Shown: positions 19,848 through 28,043 of the stretch, piece by piece | Numbering within the stretch: position 1 is the first letter of the stretch | Layout: each line of letters opens with the position of its first letter | From: Mesorhizobium sp. LHD-90 | GTDB lineage: Bacteria; Pseudomonadota; Alphaproteobacteria; Rhizobiales; Rhizobiaceae | DNA length: 64,000 nt | Direction: 5' to 3' | NCBI RefSeq assembly: GCF_030929505.1 | Contig: NZ_JAVFVV010000002.1 | Coordinates: 1-64,000, forward strand | Position numbers and translations under genes: made by a program | The notes under the pieces: model-generated | What the model was told of the DNA's origin: nothing | Database searches by the model: none | What the model saw: only the letters and a program-made list of their open reading frames with translations

Positions 19848-20246
19848 ATGTCGAAGCATGCATTCGTCCTTCTTGCCGGCCTGCTGGCCTCGGCCGCGCC
19901 GGCGATGGCGACCGGCGAGATTTCCTGCGGCGACGGCGAGGGCGTCGGCATCGACCTTCTGGTCGGCCATGTCGACGTGCTCAGCGTCTCTCGCGTGGTG
20001 GTGACGGTCGGTGACAAGATGTGGTCGTCGACGCCGAAAAGCTGGCCCGGAACGCCAATCGCGGTGGGACAGGCGTTCGAGGACGACCGCCAGCTTGTCC
20101 TCGACATCACCGACGAGGGCGTCAACGAGATCATCGGCCGGCTGCGTGTGTTCAAGGCAAGCGAGGGCGAGACATCCGTCGCCAGCGGCGTTTTTGCCTG
20201 GAAAGGCGAGGGCGCGTTCGTCGTCGATTGCTCCGAGCCGCAATGA
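19848..20246 (+). CDS. Exported hypothetical protein upstream of queA
   Basis: The 132-residue product begins [20 protein letters not shown], a good signal peptide with cleavage near ATGEI, so it should be periplasmic. Two cysteines (in ISCGDGEG and VVDCSEPQ) bracket the mature chain and could form a disulfide. No family was recognised. GGAG lies 8 bases upstream of ATG 19848. Its stop overlaps the queA start (ATGA), so it is translationally coupled to queA, though a role in queuosine synthesis is not implied. Confidence 0.7.
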   Translation: MSKHAFVLLAGLLASAAPAMATGEISCGDGEGVGIDLLVGHVDVLSVSRVVVTVGDKMWSSTPKSWPGTPIAVGQAFEDDRQLVLDITDEGVNEIIGRLRVFKASEGETSVASGVFAWKGEGAFVVDCSEPQ

Positions 20247-21319
20247 AGGTTGACCTCTTCGATTTCGAACTGCCCGAGGAGCGGATCGCGCTGCGCCCCG
20301 CCGAGCCCCGCGATGCCGCGCGGCTGCTGGTGGTGCGCCAGGACGGCGAACTCGAAGACCGCTCGGTGCGCGACCTGCCCGGGCTGCTGAGGGCCGGCGA
20401 CGCGCTGGTGTTCAACGACACCAAGGTCATCCCGGCGCAGTTGCGCGGCATCCGCCATCGCGGCGAGGCGACCGCCGCGGTCGACGCGACCTTGCATATG
20501 CGCACCGCGCCCGACCGATGGCTTGCCTTCATGCGTCCGGCGAAGCGGCTTCAAGTCGGCGACCGCATCCGTTTCGGACATGACGGCGAGGTCTGCTTCC
20601 TCGGCAAGCTGGATGCCACCGTGCTCGATAAGCGTGAAGCCGGCGAGGTGCTGCTCGGTTTCGAATTGTCCGGGGCCTACCTGGACGAGGCACTGCAGGC
20701 CGTCGGCCACATCCCGCTGCCGCCCTATATCGCGTCGAAGCGCGATGACGACGAGCGCGACCGCACCGACTACCAGACCGTCTATGCGCGCGAGGAGGGT
20801 GCGGTGGCGGCGCCTACCGCCGGATTGCATTTTACGCCGGAACTGTTCGCCGCTCTCGACCGCGCCGGTATCGAGCGGCATTTCGTGACGCTGCATGTCG
20901 GCGCCGGTACTTTTTTGCCGGTCAAGGCCGAGGATACAGCGGACCACAATATGCACGCCGAGACCGGCACGGTTTCGGCCGGGACGGCGGCGGCGCTCAA
21001 CGCGGCCCACGCGCGGGGAGGGCGCGTCGTCGCTGTCGGCACGACCTCACTGCGCCTGCTGGAGAGCGCGACGTCCGAGGACGGCACGGTGGGTGCCTGG
21101 TCGGGCGCGACCTCGATCTTCATCACGCCGGGCTACCGGTTCCGCGCGGTCGACGTGCTGATGACCAACTTCCATCTGCCGCGCTCGACCCTGTTCATGC
21201 TGGTCTCAGCCTTCTCCGGCCTCGACACCATGCGCGCCGCCTATGCGCATGCGATCGAAAGCGGCTATCGTTTCTACTCCTATGGCGATGCGGGGCTGCT
21301 GTTTCGCAAGGAGCTGTGA
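20243..21319 (+). CDS. queA: S-adenosylmethionine:tRNA ribosyltransferase-isomerase
   Basis: QueA moves the ribosyl part of SAM onto 7-aminomethyl-7-deazaguanine in tRNA, forming epoxyqueuosine. The 358-residue product starts [20 protein letters not shown], then has [15 protein letters not shown] and [17 protein letters not shown], and ends with [15 protein letters not shown]; all are family landmarks. The length agrees with E. coli QueA. The start overlaps the preceding stop by four bases. Together with tgt downstream it forms the usual queuosine pair. Confidence 0.96.
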   Translation: MKVDLFDFELPEERIALRPAEPRDAARLLVVRQDGELEDRSVRDLPGLLRAGDALVFNDTKVIPAQLRGIRHRGEATAAVDATLHMRTAPDRWLAFMRPAKRLQVGDRIRFGHDGEVCFLGKLDATVLDKREAGEVLLGFELSGAYLDEALQAVGHIPLPPYIASKRDDDERDRTDYQTVYAREEGAVAAPTAGLHFTPELFAALDRAGIERHFVTLHVGAGTFLPVKAEDTADHNMHAETGTVSAGTAAALNAAHARGGRVVAVGTTSLRLLESATSEDGTVGAWSGATSIFITPGYRFRAVDVLMTNFHLPRSTLFMLVSAFSGLDTMRAAYAHAIESGYRFYSYGDAGLLFRKEL

Positions 21320-21321
21320 CG

Positions 21322-21591
21322 ATGGACGAAGACCTGGAAATCATGGACCGCGTCGCGCTGGTGGCCGAGGTCCGCAAGCTGCGCAACGCCGTCCGAAGGC
21401 ATCGCGATGCTACCGGCCACGACCTCTGCTGGCATCACCCCGATCTGTGGGAGCTCTTGCCGGAACGGACAAAACCGTCCATTGCGGTGCCGCCCTGGCC
21501 GAAATTCATGCGCGGCTGCATCCGCTACCGCGCTTCGCTCGACCGGCAGGCTGCCGACGCTCCCATCCACGACAAGGAATATGATGGCTGA
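21322..21591 (+). CDS. Small conserved hypothetical protein between queA and tgt
   Basis: This 89-residue soluble protein starts with a charged helix ([20 protein letters not shown]), then has [13 protein letters not shown] and [18 protein letters not shown]. It is rich in His, Trp and Pro in the middle. AAGGAG lies 8 bases before ATG 21322, and its 3' end overlaps the start of tgt by 8 bases, so it belongs to the queA-tgt transcript. No function is known to me; its place suggests linkage to tRNA modification only by association. Confidence 0.7.
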   Translation: MDEDLEIMDRVALVAEVRKLRNAVRRHRDATGHDLCWHHPDLWELLPERTKPSIAVPPWPKFMRGCIRYRASLDRQAADAPIHDKEYDG

Positions 21592-22723
21592 ACAATTCGG
21601 CTTCAAAGTGCTGGCGACGGACGGAAATGCCAGGCGCGGCGAGGTTTTCATGCCGCGTGGAACCATCCGGACACCGGCCTTCATGCCGGTCGGCACCGGC
21701 GGCACCGTCAAGGCCATGTACATGGACCAGGTCCGCGCGCTGGGCTCCGACATCATTCTGGGCAACACCTACCACCTGATGCTCAGGCCCGGTGCCGAGC
21801 GTGTCGCGCGGCTCGGTGGCCTGCATGAATTCGCACGCTGGCCGCACCCGATCCTCACCGATTCCGGCGGGTTTCAGGTCATGTCGCTGGCGCAACTGCG
21901 AAAACTGACCGAACAGGGCGTTACGTTCCGCTCGCATATCGACGGCGCCGCCTATGAAATGACGCCCGTGCGTTCGATCGAGATCCAGGGCTTTCTCGGC
22001 TCCGACATCCAGATGCAGCTCGACGAATGCGTCGCGTTGCCGGGCGAGGAGAAGGACATCGAGCGCGCCATGGAGCTTTCCCTGCGCTGGGCCGAACGCT
22101 GCAAGGCGGCCTTCGGCGACCAGCCGGGCCGGGCGATGTTCGGCATCGTGCAGGGCGGCGACAAGCCGCAACTGCGTGTCCGCTCCGCGCAGGCCCTCAA
22201 GGCGATGAACCTTAAGGGATATGCGGTCGGCGGTCTGGCGGTTGGCGAGCCGCAGGCGGTGATGCTGGACATGCTGGAGGCGACCTGCCCGGAGCTGCCA
22301 GCCGAAAAGCCGCGCTATCTGATGGGCGTGGGCACGCCCGACGACATCCTGAAATCGGTGGCGCGCGGCATCGACATGTTCGATTGCGTCATGCCGACCC
22401 GGGCCGGCCGCCACGGGCTGGCCTATACGCGGCGCGGCAAGGTCAACCTGCGCAATGCCCGGCACGCGGACGATCCGCGGCCGCTCGACGAGGAGAGCGA
22501 CTGCCCGGCGGCCCGCGACTATTCGCGCGCCTATCTGCACCATCTCGTGCGCTCGCAGGAGGCGCTGGGGGCGATGCTGCTCACCTGGAACAATCTTTTC
22601 TACTATCAGAGCCTGATGCAGGACATCCGCGACGCCATCGAGGCCGGGGTGTTCGCCGAACGCTCGGCGCAGATCTCGGAACAATGGGCGCGGGGTGACG
22701 TGACGCCGCTCATGAGAACTTGA
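21584..22723 (+). CDS. tgt: tRNA-guanine transglycosylase with an altered zinc site
   Basis: Tgt swaps guanine-34 of GUN tRNAs for preQ1. The 379-residue protein keeps the catalytic core: [12 protein letters not shown] with Asp93, FGIVQGG, and MFDCVMPTR with the nucleophile Asp267. In bacterial Tgt a structural zinc is held by three Cys and one His. Here the equivalent residues are Ser305, Cys307, Ala310 and Asn336 ([17 protein letters not shown] and [10 protein letters not shown]), so three of four ligands are gone. ATG 21584 is preferred over 21581 because AAGGA is then 5 bases away. Confidence 0.95.
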   Translation: MAEQFGFKVLATDGNARRGEVFMPRGTIRTPAFMPVGTGGTVKAMYMDQVRALGSDIILGNTYHLMLRPGAERVARLGGLHEFARWPHPILTDSGGFQVMSLAQLRKLTEQGVTFRSHIDGAAYEMTPVRSIEIQGFLGSDIQMQLDECVALPGEEKDIERAMELSLRWAERCKAAFGDQPGRAMFGIVQGGDKPQLRVRSAQALKAMNLKGYAVGGLAVGEPQAVMLDMLEATCPELPAEKPRYLMGVGTPDDILKSVARGIDMFDCVMPTRAGRHGLAYTRRGKVNLRNARHADDPRPLDEESDCPAARDYSRAYLHHLVRSQEALGAMLLTWNNLFYYQSLMQDIRDAIEAGVFAERSAQISEQWARGDVTPLMRT

Positions 22724-22746
22724 GGGAAGTGGCTCGCTGATCGGCA

Positions 22747-22775
22747 GGCGCAGGTTCACCTGAGCTTCCTGCGCC
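22747..22775 (+). terminator. Hairpin after tgt
   Basis: GGCGCAGG pairs with CCTGCGCC around a 13-base loop, 23 bases after the tgt stop. There is no T tract, so terminator function is uncertain. Confidence 0.3.
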
Positions 22776-22821
22776 AGCACTGCTTGTTGCGAGGCTGAGC
22801 TGACATCAGAAGCCAATCACG

Positions 22822-23235
22822 CTAGGTGCTTAGCGTTTTCGATGTCTTGAGGCTGACGCCGGTGATCTTGTAGGTTCCGTCCGGTTGCAGCGCCAGCGTA
22901 TAGACGGCCTCGTAGTCCTTGCCGTCAGGTCCGACGATCAGCACCTGCTGAACGATTGCCGACCCGGCTTCCTCGGCTTTTCCGAAGGCGTAGCTTTGCG
23001 GCTTGTAGACCGGCTGGTAGGCGCCGGTCACCATGGCCATGAAGGCTTCAAGCGTCGGGAAGACGTTCTTGATGCCCGGCGCCGCATAGTCATAGGCTGC
23101 AGCGTCGTCACCGCGCTTGAAGGCCTCGATCTGCGCGCCGATGGTATCCTGCGCCGCCCTGATGTCGGCCTCGCCGGCAACAACGTCTGCCAGCAATGTC
23201 GGCAGGAGAAGGAGAGCGCACAGGATGCGGTGCAT
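22822..23235 (-). CDS. DUF4864 domain-containing exported protein
   Basis: The 137-residue protein has a signal peptide (MHRILCALLLLPTLLADVVA) followed by an NTF2-like DUF4864 domain. Recognisable blocks are IGAQIEAFKRGDDAAAYDYA, FMAMVTGAYQPVYKPQSY and VYTLALQPDGTYKITGV. The fold suggests a small-ligand pocket in the periplasm, but function is unknown. It converges with tgt and diverges from the ATP-grasp gene. Confidence 0.8.
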   Translation of the reverse strand: MHRILCALLLLPTLLADVVAGEADIRAAQDTIGAQIEAFKRGDDAAAYDYAAPGIKNVFPTLEAFMAMVTGAYQPVYKPQSYAFGKAEEAGSAIVQQVLIVGPDGKDYEAVYTLALQPDGTYKITGVSLKTSKTLST

Positions 23236-23499
23236 GGCGGGCCTCTTTCGGCAGCCGGGCGCTGCGAGCGACCAGCCTTTTGCAATATACGGGGAAAGCG
23301 ACCTTTTGGTTTCAAAGCAAATCGCCGGCTAAAGTCAGTTTTCCGAGGTGGCTTGCCTAACTTTTCCGCAAGGTCCCGGGCATTTTGCCCGCATCTTGGG
23401 CAAATCTGGTCAATTGGCCGCTCGCGCGGCTCATTCATGCGATTGCACTTGCTTTTCCGGATCAACGCATTTGAAATGCGGGCATAGGGGAGTGCGCGC

Positions 23500-24912
23500 T
23501 TGGTTGCGTTCGATGAAATGTCGCCGGAAAAATCCGGCATCCGCAGACCGTATTTCGGCTACGACAGTTGGCTAAAAGAACAGGATACAGCTCGGCTGAC
23601 GGAAAAGACACGCGACGCTGAACGTGTCTTCCGCAAGACCGGAATTACCTTCGCCGTTTATGGTGAGGCTGAATCGGCCGAACGACTCATTCCCTTCGAC
23701 ATCGTGCCACGCATCATTTCCGGCCAGGAATGGCGCCGCCTGACGCAAGGCATCGAACAGCGGGTGCAGGCGCTCAACGCCTTCCTCGACGACATCTATC
23801 ACCGCCAGGAGATCCTGCGCGCCGGCCGCGTTCCGAAGGATCTGATCGCCAACAACGAAGCGTTCCTGCCGGAGATGATAGGCGTGCGTCCTCCTGGCGG
23901 GGTCTATACGCACATCATCGGCGTCGACATCGTACGCACCGGCGAGGACGAGTTTTTTGTGCTCGAGGACAATGCCCGCACGCCCTCCGGCGTCTCCTAC
24001 ATGCTGGAGAACCGCGAGACCATGATGCAGCTCTTCCCGGAGCTGTTCCAGCGCGTGAAGGTGCGGCCCGTCGAGGACTATCCGAAACTGCTGCGCCAGT
24101 CGCTCGCCGCGGTCAGGCCCGACGGCGTCAAGGGCACGCCGACCATCGCGGTGCTCACCCCCGGCCTGTACAATTCCGCTTATTTTGAGCACGCCTTCCT
24201 TGCCGACCAGATGGGTGTCGAGCTCGTCGAGGGGCAGGATCTGCGTGTGGTCGACGGCCACGTTGCCATGCGCACCACGGAAGGCTTCAAGCAGATCGAT
24301 GTGCTCTATCGCCGCGTCGACGACGCCTTTCTCGATCCGCTCACCTTCAATCCGGACTCGGCGCTCGGCGTGCCGGGCATCATGGACGTCTACCGCGCCG
24401 GCAACATCACCATCGCCAACGCACCGGGCACCGGCATTGCCGACGACAAGGCGATCTATTCCTACATGCCGGACATCATCGAGTTCTACACCGGCCGCAA
24501 GGCGATCCTCGGCAACATCCCGACCTGGCGCTGCTCGGAACCCGACAGCCTGAAATATGTGCTGGAGCATCTCTCCGAGCTTGTGGTCAAGGAAGTCCAC
24601 GGCTCAGGTGGCTACGGCATGCTGGTCGGTCCGACCGCCTCGAAGAAGGAGCGCGAGGAATTCGGCAAGAAGCTGGCAGCCAGGCCGTCCAACTACATCG
24701 CGCAGCCGACGCTGTCCCTGTCGACCTGTCCGATCCTCACTGAAAAGGGCCTCGCGCCGCGCCACGTCGACCTGCGTCCCTATGTGCTGGTCTCCGACCG
24801 CATCCAGATTGTGCCCGGCGGGCTGACGCGTGTGGCGCTGAAGGAGGGGTCGCTGGTGGTGAATTCGTCTCAAGGTGGGGGGACGAAGGACACGTGGGTG
24901 CTCGATGATTAA
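23500..24912 (+). CDS. Circularly permuted ATP-grasp protein (Anbu cluster)
   Basis: This 470-residue protein belongs to the circularly permuted ATP-grasp type 2 family. Diagnostic segments are IPFDIVPRIISGQEWRRL, FVLEDNARTPSGVSYMLENR, KEVHGSGGYGMLVGP and a C-terminal NSSQGGGTKDTWVL. Such enzymes join carboxylates to amines or thiols using ATP. In many bacteria the gene precedes an alpha-E gene, a transglutaminase gene and the Anbu protease gene, as here, and a peptide-modifying role has been proposed. TTG 23500 is supported by GGGAG 7 bases upstream; ATG 23518 is an alternative. A foreign cassette now separates it from the alpha-E gene. Confidence 0.92.
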   Translation: MVAFDEMSPEKSGIRRPYFGYDSWLKEQDTARLTEKTRDAERVFRKTGITFAVYGEAESAERLIPFDIVPRIISGQEWRRLTQGIEQRVQALNAFLDDIYHRQEILRAGRVPKDLIANNEAFLPEMIGVRPPGGVYTHIIGVDIVRTGEDEFFVLEDNARTPSGVSYMLENRETMMQLFPELFQRVKVRPVEDYPKLLRQSLAAVRPDGVKGTPTIAVLTPGLYNSAYFEHAFLADQMGVELVEGQDLRVVDGHVAMRTTEGFKQIDVLYRRVDDAFLDPLTFNPDSALGVPGIMDVYRAGNITIANAPGTGIADDKAIYSYMPDIIEFYTGRKAILGNIPTWRCSEPDSLKYVLEHLSELVVKEVHGSGGYGMLVGPTASKKEREEFGKKLAARPSNYIAQPTLSLSTCPILTEKGLAPRHVDLRPYVLVSDRIQIVPGGLTRVALKEGSLVVNSSQGGGTKDTWVLDD

Positions 24913-24915
24913 GAG

Positions 24916-24963
24916 AGCGAATAGCGAATAGGGAGTAGCGAATAGGGAAGAGGAGGGCCGCGC
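24916..24963 (+). repeat. Left inverted repeat of the S23 cassette
   Basis: It contains three GCGAATAG units in two groups, starting three bases after the ATP-grasp stop codon, then an AG-rich inner part ending GGGCCGCG. Confidence 0.65.
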
Positions 24964-24988
24964 TACGACAATAAATTCCTACAAGGAT

Positions 24989-25330
24989 TTGGTGGTTTGG
25001 AAAGCGTCTGTAGAATTGGCTGTGACGTGCTATTCCATGACAAAGTCGTTTCCAAGCAGCGAAGTCTATGCGATGACCTCACAAATACGAAGGTCATCAG
25101 TGTCGATTGCTGCAAACATTGCCGAAGGGCATGGACGGGAAAATACGGGAAGTTTCATTCAGTTTCTTCGGGTGGCGCAAGGTTCGCTCAAGGAGTTGGA
25201 AACGCATCTGGTCATTTCAGGAAGAGTCGGCTTGATGCCAGATACCGACGTGGCACGCCTTCTCAGCCAAGCCGACGAGATCGGAAAAATGTTGCGTTCA
25301 ATGGTTAGGAGTCTGCAACAGAAATCATGA
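24989..25330 (+). CDS. Four-helix-bundle protein (S23 / intervening-sequence protein family)
   Basis: The product is about 113 residues, all helical. The central SQIRRSSVSIAANIAEGHGR and the later FIQFLRVAQGSLKELETHL are the family signature (PF05635, 23S rRNA intervening-sequence protein; also related to the Avd protein of diversity-generating retroelements). The relatives begin with a SYKDLxVW segment, which is encoded here upstream of the TTG, but the codon where a start is expected (24971-24973) is ATA. The start is therefore unclear: TTG 24989 or GTG 24992 would lose part of helix 1. The function of these proteins is unknown. Base use is AT-richer than its neighbours. Confidence 0.75.
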   Translation: MVVWKASVELAVTCYSMTKSFPSSEVYAMTSQIRRSSVSIAANIAEGHGRENTGSFIQFLRVAQGSLKELETHLVISGRVGLMPDTDVARLLSQADEIGKMLRSMVRSLQQKS

Positions 25331-25333
25331 AGA

Positions 25334-25384
25334 CGCGCCCTTCTTTACCCTATTCGCTATTCGCTATTCGCTATTCGCTTTCCC
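25334..25384 (-). repeat. Right inverted repeat of the S23 cassette
   Basis: Four near-tandem CTATTCGC units follow a CCCTTCTTTACC inner part. Read on the minus strand it aligns with the left repeat, with one additional GCGAATAG unit. It ends 13 bases before the alpha-E start. Confidence 0.65.
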
Positions 25385-25397
25385 GCAGGGTCTCCTG

Positions 25398-26339
25398 ATG
25401 CTCCTCGGTCGCACCGCCAACGGCCTCTACTGGATGAACCGCTATATCGAGCGAGCGGAAAACATGGCGCGCCTGCTCGATGCGGGCCTGCGCATGGCGC
25501 TAACCCGCACGGCGAGTTCGGCGGAGGAATGGAACTCCGTGGTCGTGAGCGCCGGCTGCGAGGTGTCCTTCCGCAACAGGCATGCGGAGGTCTCGGCCAC
25601 GGCGGTTGCAGATTTCCTGCTTCGCGACGCGAGCAATGCCTCCAGCGTGCTGTCGTCGATCGAGACGGCGCGCGGCAATGCCCGCATGGTGCGAACGGCC
25701 TTGACGCGCGAGACGTGGGAATCGATCAACGAGGCCTGGATGGCGATCAAGCGCGTGCTGGCTCGCCCGGTCGACGAGCGCGATCTGCCAAGCGTTCTCG
25801 ACACCATCAAGCGTGAGACCGCCCAGATACGCGGCACATTCCACGGCACCATGCTGCGCAACGAGATTTTCGATTTTTCGCAGCTCGGCACATTGATCGA
25901 GCGCGCCGACAACACCGCCCGCATCCTCGACGTCAAATATTACGTGCTGTTGCCGTCAATCCACTGGGTCGGCTCCTCGCTCGACAACTATCAGTGGGAA
26001 TCGATCCTGCGTTCGGTGTCCGCGCACCGCTCCTACCGCTGGGTGTACGAGGCCGACTACCGGCCGACCAACATCGCCGAATATCTCATTCTCGACCCGC
26101 GCATGCCGCGTTCGCTCGCCTTCTGCTACCGCAACCTGGCCGACAGCCTGCGATATCTCGAGGAGGCCTACGGCGTCCGACACGAGTGCCACGAGACGCT
26201 TGCCGCGACCACGGCGAAGCTGAAGGGCTCGACCATCAAGCAGATCTTCGATTCCGGCCTGCACGAATTCCTCACCGGCTTCATCCAGGACAACAACCGC
26301 CTCGGCGACGAGGTGGCGCGCAACTACCGTTTTTACTGA
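25398..26339 (+). CDS. Alpha-E domain-containing protein (Anbu cluster)
   Basis: The 313-residue protein is made of alpha helices and begins MLLGRTANGLYWMNRYIERA, the start typical of the alpha-E family. Later blocks are FDFSQLGTLIERADNTARIL, SYRWVYEADYRPTNIAEYL and MPRSLAFCYRNLADSLRYLE. The family almost always accompanies circularly permuted ATP-grasp proteins and is thought to work with them; its exact role is not established. A transglutaminase gene follows 33 bases downstream. Confidence 0.9.
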   Translation: MLLGRTANGLYWMNRYIERAENMARLLDAGLRMALTRTASSAEEWNSVVVSAGCEVSFRNRHAEVSATAVADFLLRDASNASSVLSSIETARGNARMVRTALTRETWESINEAWMAIKRVLARPVDERDLPSVLDTIKRETAQIRGTFHGTMLRNEIFDFSQLGTLIERADNTARILDVKYYVLLPSIHWVGSSLDNYQWESILRSVSAHRSYRWVYEADYRPTNIAEYLILDPRMPRSLAFCYRNLADSLRYLEEAYGVRHECHETLAATTAKLKGSTIKQIFDSGLHEFLTGFIQDNNRLGDEVARNYRFY

Positions 26340-26372
26340 TGACTTTGTGATCGCCCGGGTCCGTTTCCGTTC

Positions 26373-27170
26373 ATGCGCCTGAAAATCACCCACCGCACCG
26401 AGTACAGCTACGATGTGCCCCTGCAATACGGATTGCAGCGGCTGCGGCTGACGCCGCTCAGCGGCTCGACCCAGGCCATCGTCAACTGGGCGCTGACGAT
26501 CGAGGGCGCGCGCGAGGAGCTTCGGTTCGTCGACCAGTTCGGCAACGACACCCGCCTCGTCAGCGTCGAGGGGGACCCGCATGTCGTTTCCGTCGAGGCG
26601 GGCGGCATCATCGAAACCTTCGACACGGCCGGTGTCACCGGACCGCACCAGGGATTCGCGCCGCTGTGGCTGTTCCAGCGCCAGACAAATCTGACCGCGC
26701 CGGGCGAGGAGATCGAACATCTCGCCGAGACCATCGCGGCGACCAGCGAACTCGACAGGTTGCACGACTTGATGGACGCGGTGGCTGCTCGCATGCATTA
26801 CGTGCCGGGCACGACCGATTCGGCCACGACGGCGGAGCAGGCGCTGAAACTGGGCCACGGCGTCTGTCAGGACTATTCCCATATCTTCATTGCCGCCGCC
26901 CGCCGCCTCGGCTTTCCCTCGCGCTATGTCAGCGGGTATCTGCTGATGGACAATGGCACGATCGACCAGGTGGCCAGCCATGCCTGGGCCGAAGCCCATG
27001 TCAACGCGCTGGGCTGGGTCGCCTTCGACGCCGCCAACCGCATCTCGCCGGATCAGCGCTATGTGCGGCTTGCTGTCGGCCGCGACTACCGCGAGGCGAC
27101 GCCGGTTTCCGGCATAAGACTGGGGCAGGCGGCGGAAGCGCTTGCGGTCCGTATCACGGTGGAGCAGTAA
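26373..27170 (+). CDS. Transglutaminase-like family protein (Anbu cluster)
   Basis: This 265-residue protein has the N-terminal beta domain of bacterial transglutaminase-like proteins (MRLKITHRTEYSYDVPLQYG) and then a papain-like catalytic core. The core has Cys in GHGVCQDYSHIFIAAARRLG, His in SHAWAEAHVNALGWVAFD, and the Asp of the same block, giving a complete triad. No signal peptide is seen. In this gene cluster it probably cleaves or crosslinks peptide bonds made or modified by the ATP-grasp partner; that is inference. The Anbu gene starts 87 bases further on. Confidence 0.9.
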   Translation: MRLKITHRTEYSYDVPLQYGLQRLRLTPLSGSTQAIVNWALTIEGAREELRFVDQFGNDTRLVSVEGDPHVVSVEAGGIIETFDTAGVTGPHQGFAPLWLFQRQTNLTAPGEEIEHLAETIAATSELDRLHDLMDAVAARMHYVPGTTDSATTAEQALKLGHGVCQDYSHIFIAAARRLGFPSRYVSGYLLMDNGTIDQVASHAWAEAHVNALGWVAFDAANRISPDQRYVRLAVGRDYREATPVSGIRLGQAAEALAVRITVEQ

Positions 27171-27257
27171 TCCGCGACCTTTTGCAATTTTGGGCAGCGC
27201 AGGATTCGGGCTAAAAGCCGAGACCGTCTTTCCATACGCCTGAGCGGAACTCTCTCG

Positions 27258-27992
27258 ATGACCTATTGCGTCGGCCTCAAGATCGATCGCGGGCTCGTGT
27301 TCATGTCGGACACGCGCACCAATGCCGGCATCGATTCGATCTCCACCTTCCGCAAGATGCATGTGTGGGAAAAGCCGGGCGAGCGCGTCGTGGTGCTGAT
27401 GTCGGCGGGCAATCTCGCCACCACGCAGAACGTGGTCAGCCTGCTCAACGGCCGCGCCAAGCCGCTGGAGGAGCGCAGGCCGGCGGTGCTGGAGACGCCG
27501 TCCATGTACCAGACGGCGCGGCTGATCGGCGATACCGTCAAGGAGGTCATCCACGATTCGTCGCCCACCGGACAGAAGGCCGACAGCTATTTTAACGCCT
27601 CCTTCATCCTCGGCGGCCAGATCCGCGGCTCCGAGCCGCGTCTGTTCATGATCTACCCTGAAGGCAATTTCATCGAATCGACCGACGACACGCCCTTCTT
27701 CCAGGTCGGCGAGACCAAATACGGCAAGCCGATCATCGTCAGGACCTACGACCGTGAGATGAGTTTCGCCGAGGCGGTGAAACTGCTGATCGTCTCTTTC
27801 GATTCTACGCTCAGGTCGAACCTGTCGGTCGGCCTGCCGCTCGACCTGCTCTTCTACGAGAAGGACGCCTTTCGCGTCAGCGTGCAGAAGCGGATCGGCC
27901 AGGACGACCCCTATTATCGAACGGTTTCCGACGGTTGGTCGGACGCGCTGAAGAATGCGTTCAAGAGCCTGCCGGACTTCCCGGAGAGCTAG
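27258..27992 (+). CDS. Proteasome-type protease, Anbu
   Basis: The 244-residue protein begins MTYCVGLKIDRGLVFMSDTR and continues NAGIDSISTFRKMHVWE. This is the Anbu (ancestral beta subunit, also called BPH) family of HslV/20S-like Ntn hydrolases; Thr2 is the likely nucleophile after Met removal. LIVSFDSTLRSNLSVGLPLD near the C-terminus is a further family block. Anbu particles self-assemble, but substrates are poorly known. Its place behind ATP-grasp, alpha-E and transglutaminase genes is the classic Anbu operon order. Confidence 0.92.
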   Translation: MTYCVGLKIDRGLVFMSDTRTNAGIDSISTFRKMHVWEKPGERVVVLMSAGNLATTQNVVSLLNGRAKPLEERRPAVLETPSMYQTARLIGDTVKEVIHDSSPTGQKADSYFNASFILGGQIRGSEPRLFMIYPEGNFIESTDDTPFFQVGETKYGKPIIVRTYDREMSFAEAVKLLIVSFDSTLRSNLSVGLPLDLLFYEKDAFRVSVQKRIGQDDPYYRTVSDGWSDALKNAFKSLPDFPES

Positions 27993-28043
27993 CGCCAGCC
28001 AGAACGCTGGCCAGGATGCGATGCGATCGGCCATCCCCGGCAT

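Larger units (their letters stand above)
24916..25384. mobile_element. Cassette with imperfect terminal inverted repeats carrying an S23-type gene
   Basis: The left flank (24916-24963) reads AGCGAATAGCGAATAGGGAG and onward. The right flank (25334-25384) is its imperfect reverse complement, with four tandem CTATTCGC-type units and a matching GGGC-GCG inner end. The repeats enclose one complete four-helix-bundle gene and lie exactly between two genes that are normally adjacent. This looks like an inserted unit. No transposase is inside, so movement would need help in trans. Confidence 0.6.

Noticed and set aside
19049-21010. Long minus-strand open frame opposite the cyclophilin, YdcZ and queA genes
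   Set aside because: It covers four supported genes on the other strand and shows no domain.
24916-25384. CRISPR array
   Set aside because: Repeated GCGAATAG units flank one gene as inverted copies; there are no regular repeats and spacers, nor cas genes.
25956-28043. Very long minus-strand open frame opposite the alpha-E, transglutaminase and Anbu genes
   Set aside because: It runs antisense through three genuine genes and their gaps. Its composition (Arg, Asp, Gly, Val, His) is that of an antisense GC-rich frame.
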